64,000 bases of DNA from Macrotrachela quadricornifera (Eukaryota; Rotifera; Eurotatoria; Philodinida; Philodinidae), in assembly GCA_022393335.1 (NCBI GenBank), contig JAJEKB010001381.1:68576-132575 (forward strand), in the 5' to 3' direction. Made by a program: the position numbers and the translations under genes. The notes under the pieces are model-generated. The model was not told the DNA's origin. It saw only the letters and a list, made by a program, of their open reading frames with translations, and ran no database searches. How positions within the stretch are numbered: position 1 is the first letter of the stretch; each line of letters opens with the position of its first letter. Shown here in pieces: positions 36,101 to 48,630 of the stretch.

Positions 36101-36534
36101 TACATCATAATCGAATAAAACAAGAGTATGTATGTTAATTACTATACCTATCAAACTCTCTTTAATTAAATCTTACTCGATCGAATTTTTCTTAATAAAT
36201 AGCATCTATTTAAAAATTTAAAATAAGACTTTTTATTCTTTAATATTAAAATCGCAGCCCCGTTTATGTATAGAATCAGTACTAAAATAAGCATATAGTA
36301 GAAATTCTTAATGACGCTATGTTTGATCAATAATTGATTTTGTTTTGAACATATGTAAAACCTAGTAGAGTATGAATTTTGAACGAATACAATATACTGC
36401 ACAATAATGAATGTTTTGTTTTTAAATAAATAAAATATGAAAAATCTTTTTATTAATATATCAGATATTTATTTTGTTAATCAATTGATAAGAATCGGTG
36501 AAAACAAAGAAAAAAAACAAAACAAATGAATATT
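36101..36534. other. Intergenic AT-rich DNA
   Basis: 3' flank of EMC2. Nothing else recognised. Confidence 0.35.
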
Positions 36535-37399
36535 TTATGATGATATTAAACTTTGTAATGCTTTATCAACTATTGGAAGAAGATCAGGTATTATTTCTTT
36601 ATATTTTTGTAAAATTTGTTCAAGAATTATTTTATTATTATTTTCATTTGTATTTCGTGATTTCGTAAATGTTGATGTTAATATAATTCCATATAATGCA
36701 CGTATATTATTTGGATTTAATTTAATTGTACTAAAATAATAAGCACGTGCTTTTTCATAATAACCTTGTGTATAACAAATAGATGCATAACGTTCATGAT
36801 TTATATGATTATGTGGATTAACTAATAAAAGTTCTTCAGCACAAAATAATGCTTTTTTATAATCATGTTCAGATAAATAAAGTTCACATAATTCACCCCA
36901 TGCTTCTTGATCAGCCTTAAAAAAATCAAAAAAAAAAGTTAAAATTAAAATATAAAAATTTGAATTTTACTTGATAAAATTCTAAATATGAATTTAATTC
37001 CCCAATTGCTTCATATATTTTATTTTGTTCTTTTAAAAGACATATTTGTCTTTTACGTGCGATTGCATCTGTTTCATCAGCTTCTAATAATGTCGTATAG
37101 ATTTCTTTAGCTTCATCATATCTTTCAACTGATTCATAATACATTGCTTTTAATATAGATAAACGACGACTTGTTGATTTAAATTGTTTTGTTAATTGTT
37201 CAAGACATTCATCAGCTATTGATTGTTTTGAACAATGTAATGCAGATTTAAATACTTGTTCAAGTATTAACCATTTTTCATCAGCTAATGATGAAAGATT
37301 ATGTTTTGATAAAATTTTTGTCCATAATTCAATTACTTCATCATGTAAACGATAATTTTCATCACGATATTTTCGAAGTTTTTCAACAGCAGTTTGCAT
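36535..37399 (-). CDS. EMC2: ER membrane protein complex subunit 2 (TPR protein)
   Basis: Two exons (36971-37399 and 36535-36915) join at a phase-0 intron of 55 bp, giving 287 codons' worth of window span and 269 aa of protein. I chose the ATG at 37397-37399 (MQTAVEKLRKYRDENYRL), which matches where the family begins; an in-frame codon 14 residues earlier would add an implausible hydrophobic leader. TPR helices run through the protein: AMYYESVERYDEAKEIYTTL, then AIARKRQICLLKEQNKIYEA, then DQEAWGELCELYLSEHDYKK, then NPHNHINHERYASICYTQGY and LNPNNIRALYGI. These are the landmark segments of EMC2/TTC35. In the family it is the cytosolic scaffold of the EMC, which inserts tail-anchored and multipass membrane proteins into the ER. 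Length is close to animal EMC2 (about 297 aa). Single-copy housekeeping gene; assignment is firm. Confidence 0.92.
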
Positions 37400-39808
37400 A
37401 GTTTTTATATAATCAAAAAGATAAAAAAGAAATGGATACACATCATTAATTGTTATTTTACATTTAATATTTAAAAAAAAAAGTTATTGGTACACACAGG
37501 TAACCCATTAGATTAAAATTTAAATATAAAATTGATTGACAGAGTCATCTATCTTAAATCAATAGTATCATATTATAAAGAAATTTCGAAAAATTAAATA
37601 AAGAAAACATCGAAAGATTTTACTCTACTTGAAAAAGTAAGAGATTGTTAATGAAATCTTTCATAAAATGTTAGAAGATGTAATAAAGAGCAAAAAAATA
37701 TTTTTGGGATAAATTTTTCCTTATAATAAAGCATAAAAACGAATAAAGTATACTTGCTATTGAATATTTATTTAGTCATTTATATCTAAAAAAATTCAGC
37801 TGATCAGAAATAAATTTATAATTATATTAAAAAAAACAGACACAAATTTGGAGATTGTAGATCTGAATAATTATAACAACTAAACGTCAGTTTTTGAAAT
37901 TAACGAATTAGAAATGTATCTCTGCAAATGAGATAAAAAGTAGTCCAAGGCTACAAATTCTTTGGATTGTATGTTTTATATTAATATATTAGTCAAATAA
38001 AAATCTTGAATCTCTGATACGTATTTCGAAGAATTTTATTCTTCAATGCATAGATTACAAACATGTGCTTGTATTTGCAGTTTCAACAGTGATGTACTGT
38101 TTTGATAAATTAAAATGGTATTATTTTTTATCTTTAACGCAATTATATCTGCTTAGTAATGATTTACATTCGAAAATATCAAAATTTTGAAATTTGATTT
38201 ATTTTATTAGCAATCGTGGCCATTCTATGCACGTCAATTTAGAGTATTAATTTTTCCCAACTACAAACGCGTGGATCGATCGTATACTTTATTCATGATT
38301 TATTTTATTTAGAAATTTGATTATGTATTGTTTCTACTCATATTTTTTTTTAATCGACACCAGTGAGCTTTGATATCATTACATTAGAATTAGGTTTTGG
38401 ATTAGATATGATAATTTACATCTTTAAACAAAAGTCTTTTTCTTTTTTGCATTTCTTTGATATGATTCTTTATATCAAATATATTGTTAAATGAAAATAG
38501 GTTACAAGTTTTAATTTATCGTGATTTGTAGAGTATAGTAAAATAAAATTCTAATGATATATTTCTACTAGGCGATAGATTTTATACAAAATATAAAGGT
38601 AAAGAGGAAAAAATGACTTTTATCCAGAAATATGAGATCACGAAAAAGCGTATGGTGACATACGAGTAATGAATGATAGTTTGAAGAAAGTTCACTCAAT
38701 ATTTATGATAAAACATATTTATTCTCGGAAATTAGCAGAATCATATTGATCGTTCAGATAAAATGAAAAGAAAGGGAACAAATTGTAAGGGAATGTATAT
38801 ATCATATTTTTAGAAAATATAAAGAACATGAATATTCTGGAAGTAATCATTATAACATCTTTAGAAAAAAAAATTATGAATAGTATACAATAAACAGATA
38901 AAATCAACAGTTACTATACTACGAATACGCCCAAGATAATGTACTGCGTCGAATATTATGCTATATTAATTTCACTCGTCCTCTGAAGCAGCGGCCTCTG
39001 TATAAATTCATTTTAGATTGGTAGAAAGTAGATATCAACAAAATTTTTTATTTTTTCTTTTCCTAGTTTATGCAGCAATATTTATTTTAAATCTGATAAA
39101 ATATTTTCAAATTTCATTTATCAACAAAGCAAAGCAACATTCGCATATACCTCTACGCAAGATACAGTTACACGTTTCTACAACCGCTTGATATTCATAG
39201 CAACATTCAATCAAATGTCAATGTAGGTAAACTACTAAACTAAACAACAATTAAAAGTATTTCACTAGTTTCTAATTGAGAAGATACCAGTAGCTGAATA
39301 ATTATTTACAAACAAGTGTGAAATATAACTGACAAGATATTTTTTTCAAATTGCATGTATCTACCTAAACAGAAACATATAGTACTAGAGTGGTCTATTG
39401 CTATCACATAAACACATGATATACGACCTGTTTTGATTTATAAACTACAAAAATTAGTGGGAATTTAAAGGTAGAAATATGATGTTCTAGTTCGTTGATT
39501 GAATTTTTCTAGCTACGGATAAAATCGACTATAATTGAGCAGAGTGACTGCTATATACAATCAGTGTATTCTTGCTTCCTACCTCCAACCAATTTTCACA
39601 GGAAATCTACGAGATCAAATGCCAGAAGCATTATGCTTAATAATGTATTGGTACTCAGGGACGCTTATATATATGAATCTATAGATTTTTTAATTGATCG
39701 ATTAAGGTGTCTCGACTTTTAAAGTCCCAGAAAAAAGAGAGATTTATGAAAGATTATGATTTTTTTCGTTGAGTTTTATTTTTAATATAACACATACTTG
39801 TGAATTAT
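37400..39808. other. Long intergenic AT-rich stretch
   Basis: About 2.4 kb lacking supported ORFs, RNA genes or clear inverted repeats. Confidence 0.4.
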
Positions 39809-40453
39809 ATGAACAACAGATGGAACAAGGACAACAGATCGGACGAGGACAACAGATCGGACATGTTATTCAAGAAAAACAAATCGTCTCCCTTCCTTCG
39901 AAATCATGAAAAGCAAAACTTATCGAATAGAAATTGTACCGAATGTAAGAAGAAGCCACCCCAAGTTCAATGTCTTCATTGCTCACTACTTGTCTGCTTG
40001 GAGTGTGCACAAAAGCATGTCAACTTAGTTGCAGAGAAGAGTGATGGTGCTATGCATTTGCTGAACGAGAAACTCGATGTTCTTGATCGTATTGCCATCA
40101 ATATCCAACAGAAAATAGTGACAGAGCGCGAGAAGATTGTGCAACTAGCAGATGCTGAACGGGATCGATCGTTTGTATTGTTGGCGAAAATGATTGAAGA
40201 AGAAAAGCAACAACTACGTAACAAAAATAAACAATTGAATGAACTTCCATTAAATGAAATACTAAAGTTTATTCAAAAATTAAACTCTGATGTCCAATAC
40301 TTAACTGATAAAAATGATGCATTATTCAAGATTAGTATTAAACCACCTCAAATTATATTGCAACGACAAAATGGACAACATCATATAAAAATGGATTTAA
40401 GAGAATCAAGACAGTCTGAACACGAAATGGAAGACGAGGAACTATATGGTTAA
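39809..40453 (+). CDS. B-box zinc finger and coiled-coil protein (TRIM-like, no RING seen)
   Basis: Single exon, 214 aa from the ATG at 39809. A basic, Asn-rich N-terminus contains a short duplication (KDNRSDEDNRSD, from an 18-nt DNA repeat). Residues about 45-70 form a B-box-like zinc site, CTECKKKPPQVQCLHCSLLV followed by CLECAQKH. A long charged coiled coil follows (HLLNEKLDVLDRIAINIQQK and on to EEEKQQLRNKNKQLN). The C-terminus is acidic (HEMEDEELYG). B-box plus coiled coil is the central part of TRIM proteins, used for oligomerisation. No RING, SPRY or NHL domain is present, so ubiquitin-ligase activity is not expected. Cytosolic, function unknown. Confidence 0.8.
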   Translation: MNNRWNKDNRSDEDNRSDMLFKKNKSSPFLRNHEKQNLSNRNCTECKKKPPQVQCLHCSLLVCLECAQKHVNLVAEKSDGAMHLLNEKLDVLDRIAINIQQKIVTEREKIVQLADAERDRSFVLLAKMIEEEKQQLRNKNKQLNELPLNEILKFIQKLNSDVQYLTDKNDALFKISIKPPQIILQRQNGQHHIKMDLRESRQSEHEMEDEELYG

Positions 40454-41284
40454 ACCATTTTTTTAGTAATCTTCCATGATGCGTTTATTATTTCTTAAAA
40501 TAAATCAAGATTGTATAAAAAAATAAATATAAACGTTGCATCTAGATTGCATTAAACTTTATGAATTCTTTTTTCCAACAGTAAAGATCATTTCATTAAT
40601 CCATTATGTTTGAGTCTCTGCGACGCGAAAATAATTGCTGAAACCTGCACCTATAAAATTTCGCTTAGGAACATCGTAGAAAGTAAATTTCTTTTCTAAA
40701 AAGACCAAGGTTTAAACTACAATTTTTTGTACCAGTAATATTTTTCTAGAATAAATCTAAGAAAGAGGAACGATCCAAAAGTAAATATCTCTAAAGTTCT
40801 TGAAACTTGCTTAGCGAGTAACATCATTTTTTTTTCGTTTTGACTTTTTATTGTCAGAAGAGAATGAAAAAACATTCTCAACAATGGTTTTTGCAATCTA
40901 AAGAGAGCTCTTTCCAATTATGTACTGAAAATTGAATTTACTCACAGCTTTACTACAAACTCACTGGTTTTCTTACTGTTCAGCTAGTTTACTGCGGGAA
41001 AAAATTTTTATATATGGTTCATAAAAATGGTAGCTGGGATTCTTTCAGATTGATAATACTTATAAAAGTGACTTTTTTAGAAATATTTCAGCTTTCGAAT
41101 CTTCTCTCTTTAAACATCAAGAGTAGATCCAAGAATGTTTAATTATTCTTATATCGATACACTTTCGATATACTACATTTTCATATACTTTTTATGAAAG
41201 TTTAGTTCGTGTAACTTAAAAATTATTGAAAGACAAACATTTTTCAACATAAAAAAAAGTTCTAAAAACTTTTTAGAAGTATTT
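40454..41284. other. Intergenic AT-rich DNA
   Basis: Nothing recognised. Confidence 0.35.
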
Positions 41285-41876
41285 ACTGCCCATTTCAAAA
41301 TATAAGGCCGGTGGGTATTTTTTGAATAACTTTTGATAGGAACAAGATAGAGAGCTGCGGTTTTCACCATTGGAAAGAGCAGATGAAAATGCATCGAACC
41401 ATATAAGACAATGACTTCTAACTTGAACTTTTGAAACTTCTTGCAATAATTGTATTAAAAAATCTCGTAAAAACAGGTCTGATTTTCCTAGAAAAAGTCG
41501 AAAAAACTAAAAAAACTGAGTTTTTTTATAGAAATTACTAGCAAAATAGACTGGAATTGTCGGAAATCGTACCTAGAACTTCCAAAGCACTAAAGTTTTG
41601 AATCAATTCTTGGATACATTTTTGTAGCTAGCCACCTCTCGATTCTAATCCACTCCTCAAAGTTTAAGATTTCTTTTACCTTCATAGAGCAACCGTCTGT
41701 TCTTCCAAGATGACCATAAATCACTGTTTATTTATGAAATAAGTCCCAACAATTTTATATGAATCGATGCATTTTCATCTGCTCTTTCCAATGGTGAAAA
41801 CCGCAGCTCTCTATCTTGTTCCTATCAAAAGTTATTCAAAAAATACCCACCGGCCTTATATTTTGAAATGGGCAGT
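41285..41876. repeat. Inverted repeat with two identical 112-bp arms
   Basis: Arms at 41285-41396 and 41765-41876 are perfect reverse complements as far as I can read them (actgcccatttcaaaatata ... gatgaaaatgcatcg). They are separated by a 368 bp unrelated spacer. No flanking duplication was identified. Confidence 0.9.
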
Positions 41877-43443
41877 AGTTTTTGAATTTTCGTTCATCTC
41901 TGATTCATTCTAGAAAAATATGACTACTACGATACTTTTAGTTACATTCTTTCTCTTTGTATTGAAAAAAGAAATTTATTCTCCAAGATGCTTCGAAGTA
42001 GAGATCTATGGTTGAAGATGTTGGCCATTACTTTTGCATTATAGGTTAATATGGCGTTGTTGTCAACTTTGAAATGATATCAATACCGAATTAACCGTCG
42101 AAGAAACAGATATATCATGAAGGAGGAAAGAGTGTAACATGAGGATGCTTTTTATTATTCTTTTTAAAAAAGTATAGTGTATTTGAGATCTAGCAACCGT
42201 TCAATAAGGTATCGATATACTACGTGGCTTTAATTTCCATCTCGTAATGAATTATGAACTTTTTCTTACAACACGTCTGTCTTGAAAAAACAACAAGTTA
42301 CAATGTGATGGTATTGTTAATAAGATTAATCACATACTGACGAATATATTGATAATAGTCTCCTTTTTTCGATATTTTTACAAATTAATTATATTCATTG
42401 CACATATCAGGCAATAATTGCAACCAAATTTGTCAACGATAGTTAGCTAACTGAATAGTATTAACCGTATTTCAATCTAGCAAGAAAAATAGCTTAAAGT
42501 ACCATCATGTTATGAAGAAGCCTCGAATATATGACTCAGTGTTCTTTGAGAGAATCATTCACAGCTTGTTGCATCGTATTACAATTCTATTTATAGTCAA
42601 TTGAGATATCACCAAAAGTCTCAAGTGCAGTACTTTAATGATATTACAAACAGGTTTGTTTAGATAAATTATTTCAAGTTATATGTCATCAGTTTCTAAG
42701 CTACAGAATTCAATAATGGATTGTCTTTCGATATCAATTTTTATTTTAAAAAAAAGCTTTTATCAAGAGCTCATTTTTTCAGCTGAAATTGTCCTAGATC
42801 TTTTTCGCAGGAGAAACCAATATAAAATGATCAAGTATGTAACGATCAATCTACTAAATTTGATTCATTTTGTTTGTTATACTAGAAGAATTGCTTTCAC
42901 AAAATTCTGTTTAAGTATACCTTTTATCTTCATATTTTACTAATAGAATAGAAAAGAATTATCAGCGAGTACGATAAAAAGAAGTTCATTTTGATATTGA
43001 AAAATAATGCTTCAAGATGAATTAAATCAGACATCGATGACTAGTGAGTATTGCTAAAAATTGACATAGAAAATCGATACAGTATATATACTATCTGTAA
43101 ATTTTATCTGAAATAGATTTTTCGTATGTCTAATTGTAAAAGATCCTGTGTATCTCAGAATACATGATGAATATTTATTTCCTTGTTGATAGCTGTAGTT
43201 TTTTTATTCATAGTTTATTTGAAAATGCAGTTAGTCTGCTCGAACTTAATAAATTATTCTTCCTTAAATTATTTTATAGTCAGTCCTACGTTGGCTAATC
43301 TATTATCTAATGTTAAGTACTTTCACTTGCAGTGATTGTTAATTGTCTATCTAAAGAATTAACATAGAATTGAGGTTATTTTTTTAGAAACACATAAAAT
43401 TGAAAGGTAAATTTTCTATATAAATATAGATAAATTACTATCG
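41877..43443. other. Intergenic AT-rich DNA
   Basis: An 86-codon frame at 42683-42943 is hydrophobic but has no recognisable domain. Nothing else seen. Confidence 0.35.
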
Positions 43444-44595
43444 TTAATCATTAATTCTATTGTATTTTTTTAATATTTTGATTAAATGTTCATGTGAAAT
43501 AGCTTCTACTTTAACTCCATTATGTCCGATCATAGTTTCAGCTGCTACCATAGAATTTACAATAGCTTCTTCAACACATTGAATTGTTGCTTCAAATAAT
43601 GGATTCATTTGTTCATTTAATAAAAATTCTGTCATTGGCGTTGTTGACGTTCTATTCGAAATATTAGTTGTTGAAAATGCTAAGAAAATATCACCCGATG
43701 AATCACCACCTATCCCACCCACTTTTCCAATTCCAAGTGAGGCTCTAATCGCCAGACGTTTTAATTGATGTGGTAAAAGTGGTGCATCTGTAGCTATAAT
43801 AACAATAATTGATCCAACTTCTTTATCTCGAATAGTACGATTTCCTTCTATTTCAATTAATTCTCTTCCCACAGGCACGCCTGCAATAATGAGTTCTTTC
43901 TTTCGTCCAAAATTTGATTGTACTAAAACTCCAATGGTATAATTTAAATTTTGAATTATTCGTGAACTTGTTCCTGTTCCAGCTTTATAACTAAATGAAA
44001 TCATACCAGTTCCACCTCCTATATTTCCTTCTTGAATTATTGAATCAGAACCTTTAGCATTATCTAATGCTTCGAATACATGTTGTTCTTTAACATGAAA
44101 TCCATTAATATCATTTAAATATCCATCCCATGTTTCAGCTACAACAGGTAAACTTAATTCCATGACGTTGATTATTGAAGTAGTACTATTTTTTTTGAAA
44201 AACCATTTTATCATGGAATCATGACAAATTCCAATACTGAATGTATTTGAAATTAAAATAGGAGTTGCAAGAAAACCAGATTCTGTTAACCAATGTATTC
44301 CAGTCATTTCACCATTCCCATTTAAACTAAACCAATTTGCAAAAGAAGGCACATTTTGGAGAGCTTTCTCTATTCCACGTGGAAATATTGCTGTTACACC
44401 TGTTCGAATCGAATCACCTTCAATTATGGTACTAAAGCCAACTTCAACGCCATTAACATCTGTTATTGAATTCGATTTACCTGGTGTACCATCAAATGGA
44501 ATGCCAAGATCTCGACCACGAGGTTTTTTTTCTCCTCTAATACAATAAAGTCCATAGCAAAGGCAAAATAAGAATAGAAACTGTGTTACATTCAT
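43444..44595 (-). CDS. Secreted DmpA/S58-family aminopeptidase (beta-peptidyl aminopeptidase type)
   Basis: Intronless, 383 aa. A signal peptide (MNVTQFLFLFCLCYGLYCIR) is followed by the family start RGRDLGIPFDGTPG and ITDVNGVEVGFST. The N-terminal nucleophile fold is marked by GNIGGGTGMISFSYKAGTG (about residues 190-208) and VLVQSNFG. The expected autocleavage site is Gly-Ser in EVGSIIVIIATDAPLLPHQL (about residues 261-262). In this family the freed Ser becomes the N-terminal catalytic residue of the small subunit. The later motif GGDSSGDIFLAFSTTN completes the active site. Family members hydrolyse N-terminal D- or beta-amino acid peptides and amides. Length matches bacterial and fungal homologues (about 370-400). 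Lack of introns among intron-bearing neighbours, and the scarcity of this family in animals, make horizontal acquisition plausible. Signal peptide suggests lysosomal or extracellular action. Confidence 0.9.
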   Translation of the reverse strand: MNVTQFLFLFCLCYGLYCIRGEKKPRGRDLGIPFDGTPGKSNSITDVNGVEVGFSTIIEGDSIRTGVTAIFPRGIEKALQNVPSFANWFSLNGNGEMTGIHWLTESGFLATPILISNTFSIGICHDSMIKWFFKKNSTTSIINVMELSLPVVAETWDGYLNDINGFHVKEQHVFEALDNAKGSDSIIQEGNIGGGTGMISFSYKAGTGTSSRIIQNLNYTIGVLVQSNFGRKKELIIAGVPVGRELIEIEGNRTIRDKEVGSIIVIIATDAPLLPHQLKRLAIRASLGIGKVGGIGGDSSGDIFLAFSTTNISNRTSTTPMTEFLLNEQMNPLFEATIQCVEEAIVNSMVAAETMIGHNGVKVEAISHEHLIKILKKYNRIND

Positions 44596-46530
44596 GATTT
44601 TATTTTATGTGCTTAAATATCTGTTTATCATTCAGTGTCAATATATATACATGTAAGTATACTCTTCACATTTAAATGGCTCATTTATATAATGGATTTA
44701 TCTAATAATCCTTCATGTTTTTTTTATGACCTATTTTATCATTTGCTTACTGTCAACACAAAAAGGGATTATGTACCAAATACAACGACATAATTTCTTT
44801 TTATATATTTGTTAAAATGCCTGTGTATCGAAACTAAAGAATCCGGATCGATAAATAAAGAATTCATTCAAGAGAAAAATAGTGGAAGCCTGAAAGTTTA
44901 AGAAATTTCTGTAAATTGTAGGATTCTAATATTTTCAATTTTCTGTACAGCATATATTATTCTCAACTACATCTATGCCCATTGTCTGTCATTCTATCTA
45001 TGAAATCGTCTAAAGGGAATGTTCCAGTAAAAATGGCATATTTTGATCTTCTCTCTCGTTCTTCTTGAACATCTAATGTACAAAAAATTTTTTGAAAGAG
45101 CGTGTTTGTTCAAAAATCCTGTTTTTTTTTCTGTCCAAATGGCTGATATACTTTTATGTACATCGTTTCTTCTTTCATCATATGCCATAGAATTATGACA
45201 TGTACTTAAGACAAACATTTTTTTCATGTCATTGGCAGATGCTAACCTTGAGAAATATTCATATTACTTAATGTTTTTGGCTGTAGAAGTTTAAGAAACT
45301 TATGCACTTGAGAAAAAGTTTCAAATCAAGTTATAATTTTGGAAATGTTACAGAAAAACCAATTTTTTATACTTCAGTAATGATCTAGGTGCTCTTTCCT
45401 ATTAACACTGAACGATCAGCTCTCATTAGAAGAATCAAAGATGAATGGTGAAAGATTAAAGATGAAAGACTAAGAGTAAAATTCATGACTATTTTGTGCC
45501 ATATTTCCATTCAGTGGAACGATTACGACATCCAGTTTTCTTCAAACCATGAATTTTTTACTAACAGTCGATTGAACCAGGTGATATCGATATGAGACTC
45601 TCCTACAATCGATCTTCTTATAGTAAAATGTGTATTGTTTCAAAAGCTATTGGTTTTTATTTTTTAGTCAGAGTATATTTCATTTTGCAAGAAATCCAAA
45701 CAGAACTGTATTACTGGAGATATGCATAGTAATGTATTCTATTAACGTTTTGTTAGAGACCAGATTTAGAGTTGAACCATGTTTCTGAGAAAAACATAAA
45801 CTTTTTATGTGAAACCTAAGTAAAAAAAATTCAAGATTTATATATTAACAATCAAATTCTGAGTAAATGACTGTTTTTTCTTGCAAAAGAAACATTCCAT
45901 ATTTATCTTTGGAAAGCACATACAGGTATAAACGACAATAGCAACACATTTTCAATACATAACTTACAAATCACTCAGCATCACCGATCTTTATCGATCG
46001 AAAAACTCTAGGTGGTATCAGAGAAGATGGTCGTTCGTTATCGTGTAACAATGTCACAACATAATTGACACGAATATTAAGAAGACTAAGGATCACTAGG
46101 TATGAACATACAGCAATAAAATAATGCTGAGCAATATTATTATCATCAAATGATTACCAATGCTGTTGCGTACTTAAATATGTAATAAATGATTTTAAAA
46201 GTAGTGAAGATAGAGCAGATCATACTTTACGTGTAATCTTCTGCCTAAAAATAAATTAGAAAAGAAAATGTTTTTCTATTCAGTTTCTTGTTAAAATATA
46301 GTAGGATCTACTAGTGGATCCCATCGCTATGAAAACATGAAGAACTACAAATTCGTTGAAATGAATACATAAATATCAGTAGAATTTGTAAAAGAAATAA
46401 ATCCTTCCATATGCATAAAGATAATGATGACGTAAATTTATGATTATTTTTTCAATACTATCATCTATATGAAATAATATATATTTATTATAAATTTTAA
46501 AAGAAAAAAAAAGTATTGTTTTTTTTTTAT
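44596..46530. other. Intergenic AT-rich DNA
   Basis: About 1.9 kb with no gene, RNA or defined repeat that I can support. A 77-codon minus frame at 44994-45227 has no recognisable features. Confidence 0.4.
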
Positions 46531-47519
46531 TTAAAAGAGTGTGTCATATTGATGTTCTTGTTTATTTTGTTGAATATATAAATTTGTTAATGTTTGAAGT
46601 TTTCGATGAATAATTGCTTGTTTTAATTGATTTTTATTCATACTATCTCTTAATGAATCAATTTGTTCTTCAAGTTGATGTTGATTAGAAAGCATTCGTG
46701 TTTGAATAAGTAAATGAAATTGACGCCATTGTTTTTCAAATTCACTTAATGTTATAGATGAATTTGAAGTTGAAATAGGTTCACATTGATTTGATTGTGA
46801 TGATAATGAAAGAGTACGAAGAATTATATTATAAATTTTATGATGACCTAAACGTCTTGCTAATTCAATTGGTAATTCATGACGACCATTTCGAATATTT
46901 AAAGATGCATCAGCATGAATTAATATTGCTGTACAACCTTTAACAAATAAAACAAAAAAAAAGTAATACGAATTTTAGATTCATTTTTTTTTAAAATTTT
47001 TAATAATAAACCTGCATGTTTATAGCGAATAGCAGAATGTAATGGAGTATCACCATCTCGATTAATTGGATTTAAATTAGCACCAGCATAAATAAGTAAA
47101 CGACAACATTCATTATGACCAAATTTACAAGACATATGTAATGGAGTATTATTATCATAATCAAAATGTTCAACATGAATTTCATATTTAAGAAGTAATG
47201 TTAATATGTGACTATAACCATATGCAGATGCAACATGAAGACATGTTTTACCATCACGATCATATAATGATGTATTAATTCCTTCTTTAAGTAATAGTCG
47301 TACAACATCAGTATGACCAAGATAAGTTGCTATGTGAAGAAGAGATCGTCCATTTGATGGATCAATTGAACTAAGTGAATAACCGGCTCGAATAAGTATA
47401 CGAAGAGTATTATGATCATTTGCTTGAACAGCAGCAAGTACAGGATCTCCATTTGCATCATCTATAGATGACAATGGTTGAAGAATTGATTTTAGTTGTG
47501 AATCGAATGCAGTCGACAT
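46531..47519 (-). CDS. Ankyrin repeat protein
   Basis: Two exons (47012-47519 and 46531-46937) join at a phase-1 intron of 74 bp, giving 304 aa. About six ankyrin repeats are visible: DPVLAAVQANDHNTLRILIR, then GRSLLHIATYLGHTDVVRLL, GKTCLHVASAYGYSHILTLL, NNTPLHMSCKFGHNECCRLL, GDTPLHSAIRYKHAGCTAIL and RHELPIELARRLGHHKIYNI. A Ser-rich linker is followed by a C-terminal helix with coiled-coil character (HQLEEQIDSLRDSMNKNQLK). There is no signal peptide, so it is likely a cytosolic scaffold. The repeat layout with a C-terminal coil resembles several animal ankyrin adaptors, but no specific orthologue is recognised. The start is the first ATG of the frame, and the repeat follows after a short leader. 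Confidence 0.88.
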
Positions 47520-48630
47520 TATACAATGTGATGTATTGCATAAGAATGGTTTCTCTTTTTCTTTAGTTTCTTTTTTTCATCATTATTATTAACTAAAGAA
47601 GAAGAAGAAGCAAAAAAAAAAGAGAACGAAAGATTGAAAACGAACGTAATACATTTGTCAATGTCACATTTCAAGTAGTCCTACTAATGTAAAAGAAAAG
47701 AAGAAAAGAAAAAAAAAACTTATTTCGTGGTTCAAAAATATTTGAAGTTCTTTCAATTTTATAATCATAAGTATAGAATCTTCAAAATCAAGTGTAATGA
47801 TTATATTTAGAAAAAAAAATAAATTTAATTTAATAAGAAAATATTTCTCAGATCTATTCGTTTTAATTCATTCTTAAAATGTCATTAGTCTATTTCCTAA
47901 GGATTTATTCACAAAATATAAATTAATTATACATATGATTGCATGATTTAATTATTTGATTTTAAATATGAAATCGATCGCTAAATAGTGAACATAACTA
48001 TTTAAAATTAATTAAACTTTCTTATTTTTGTGATGCAGATCGAATAAAATATAATTATCTATTGATCATTTTTTTCATGATTCACTAGAAATTATTTTCT
48101 AGGAAAAATAAGTTTTTTTTCTACTATAAGAAAATTGAAGTGTTAATAAAATATTCTTTCGAATCAATATTTCTCGTTTCCACACACGTAAACATTCTTT
48201 TTTTTTTACTCGTAATTCTTATTGTTTGTGTTTTCTGTGAGAAGAAGAAAAAAAATTAGCTGTCTACTGTTTAATGTTAGTCATAAACGATCGTTAAATA
48301 TGAACATAAAGCAGTTTTTCTATAAAATTCTCGGACGAATAAATTTGATTTTTTTGTTTCTTTCTACATATGACTATATTAAACTTGATTATTAAATGAC
48401 TATAATAATTATTGATCAAGTGTGTTCGTTTTATTTTAGTCGAGAATAACTACCGTTCATTTTCTTCCTGTAATAATATGTTTTTTACTTTTATTTCTTT
48501 TCCCATTGACATTAAAGGGAAAAAAAACGCTAAAATAGATCGTGATTGTGTGTGCATATATATATATTCATTGTTCTCATTGACGTTGGACTTCTTTTTT
48601 TTATACTGAATTATAAATTAATATAACAAT
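47520..48630. other. Divergent intergenic region between ankyrin and NAD synthetase genes
   Basis: The two genes are divergently oriented, so this 1.1 kb should hold both promoters. It is AT-rich with gaagaagaag and oligo-A runs near 47590-47725. No core element is assigned. Confidence 0.4.

Noticed and set aside
39976..40224. 82-codon minus frame
   Set aside because: Shadow of the B-box gene on the opposite strand.
42683..42943. 86-codon plus-strand frame
   Set aside because: No domain, and low-complexity hydrophobic composition.
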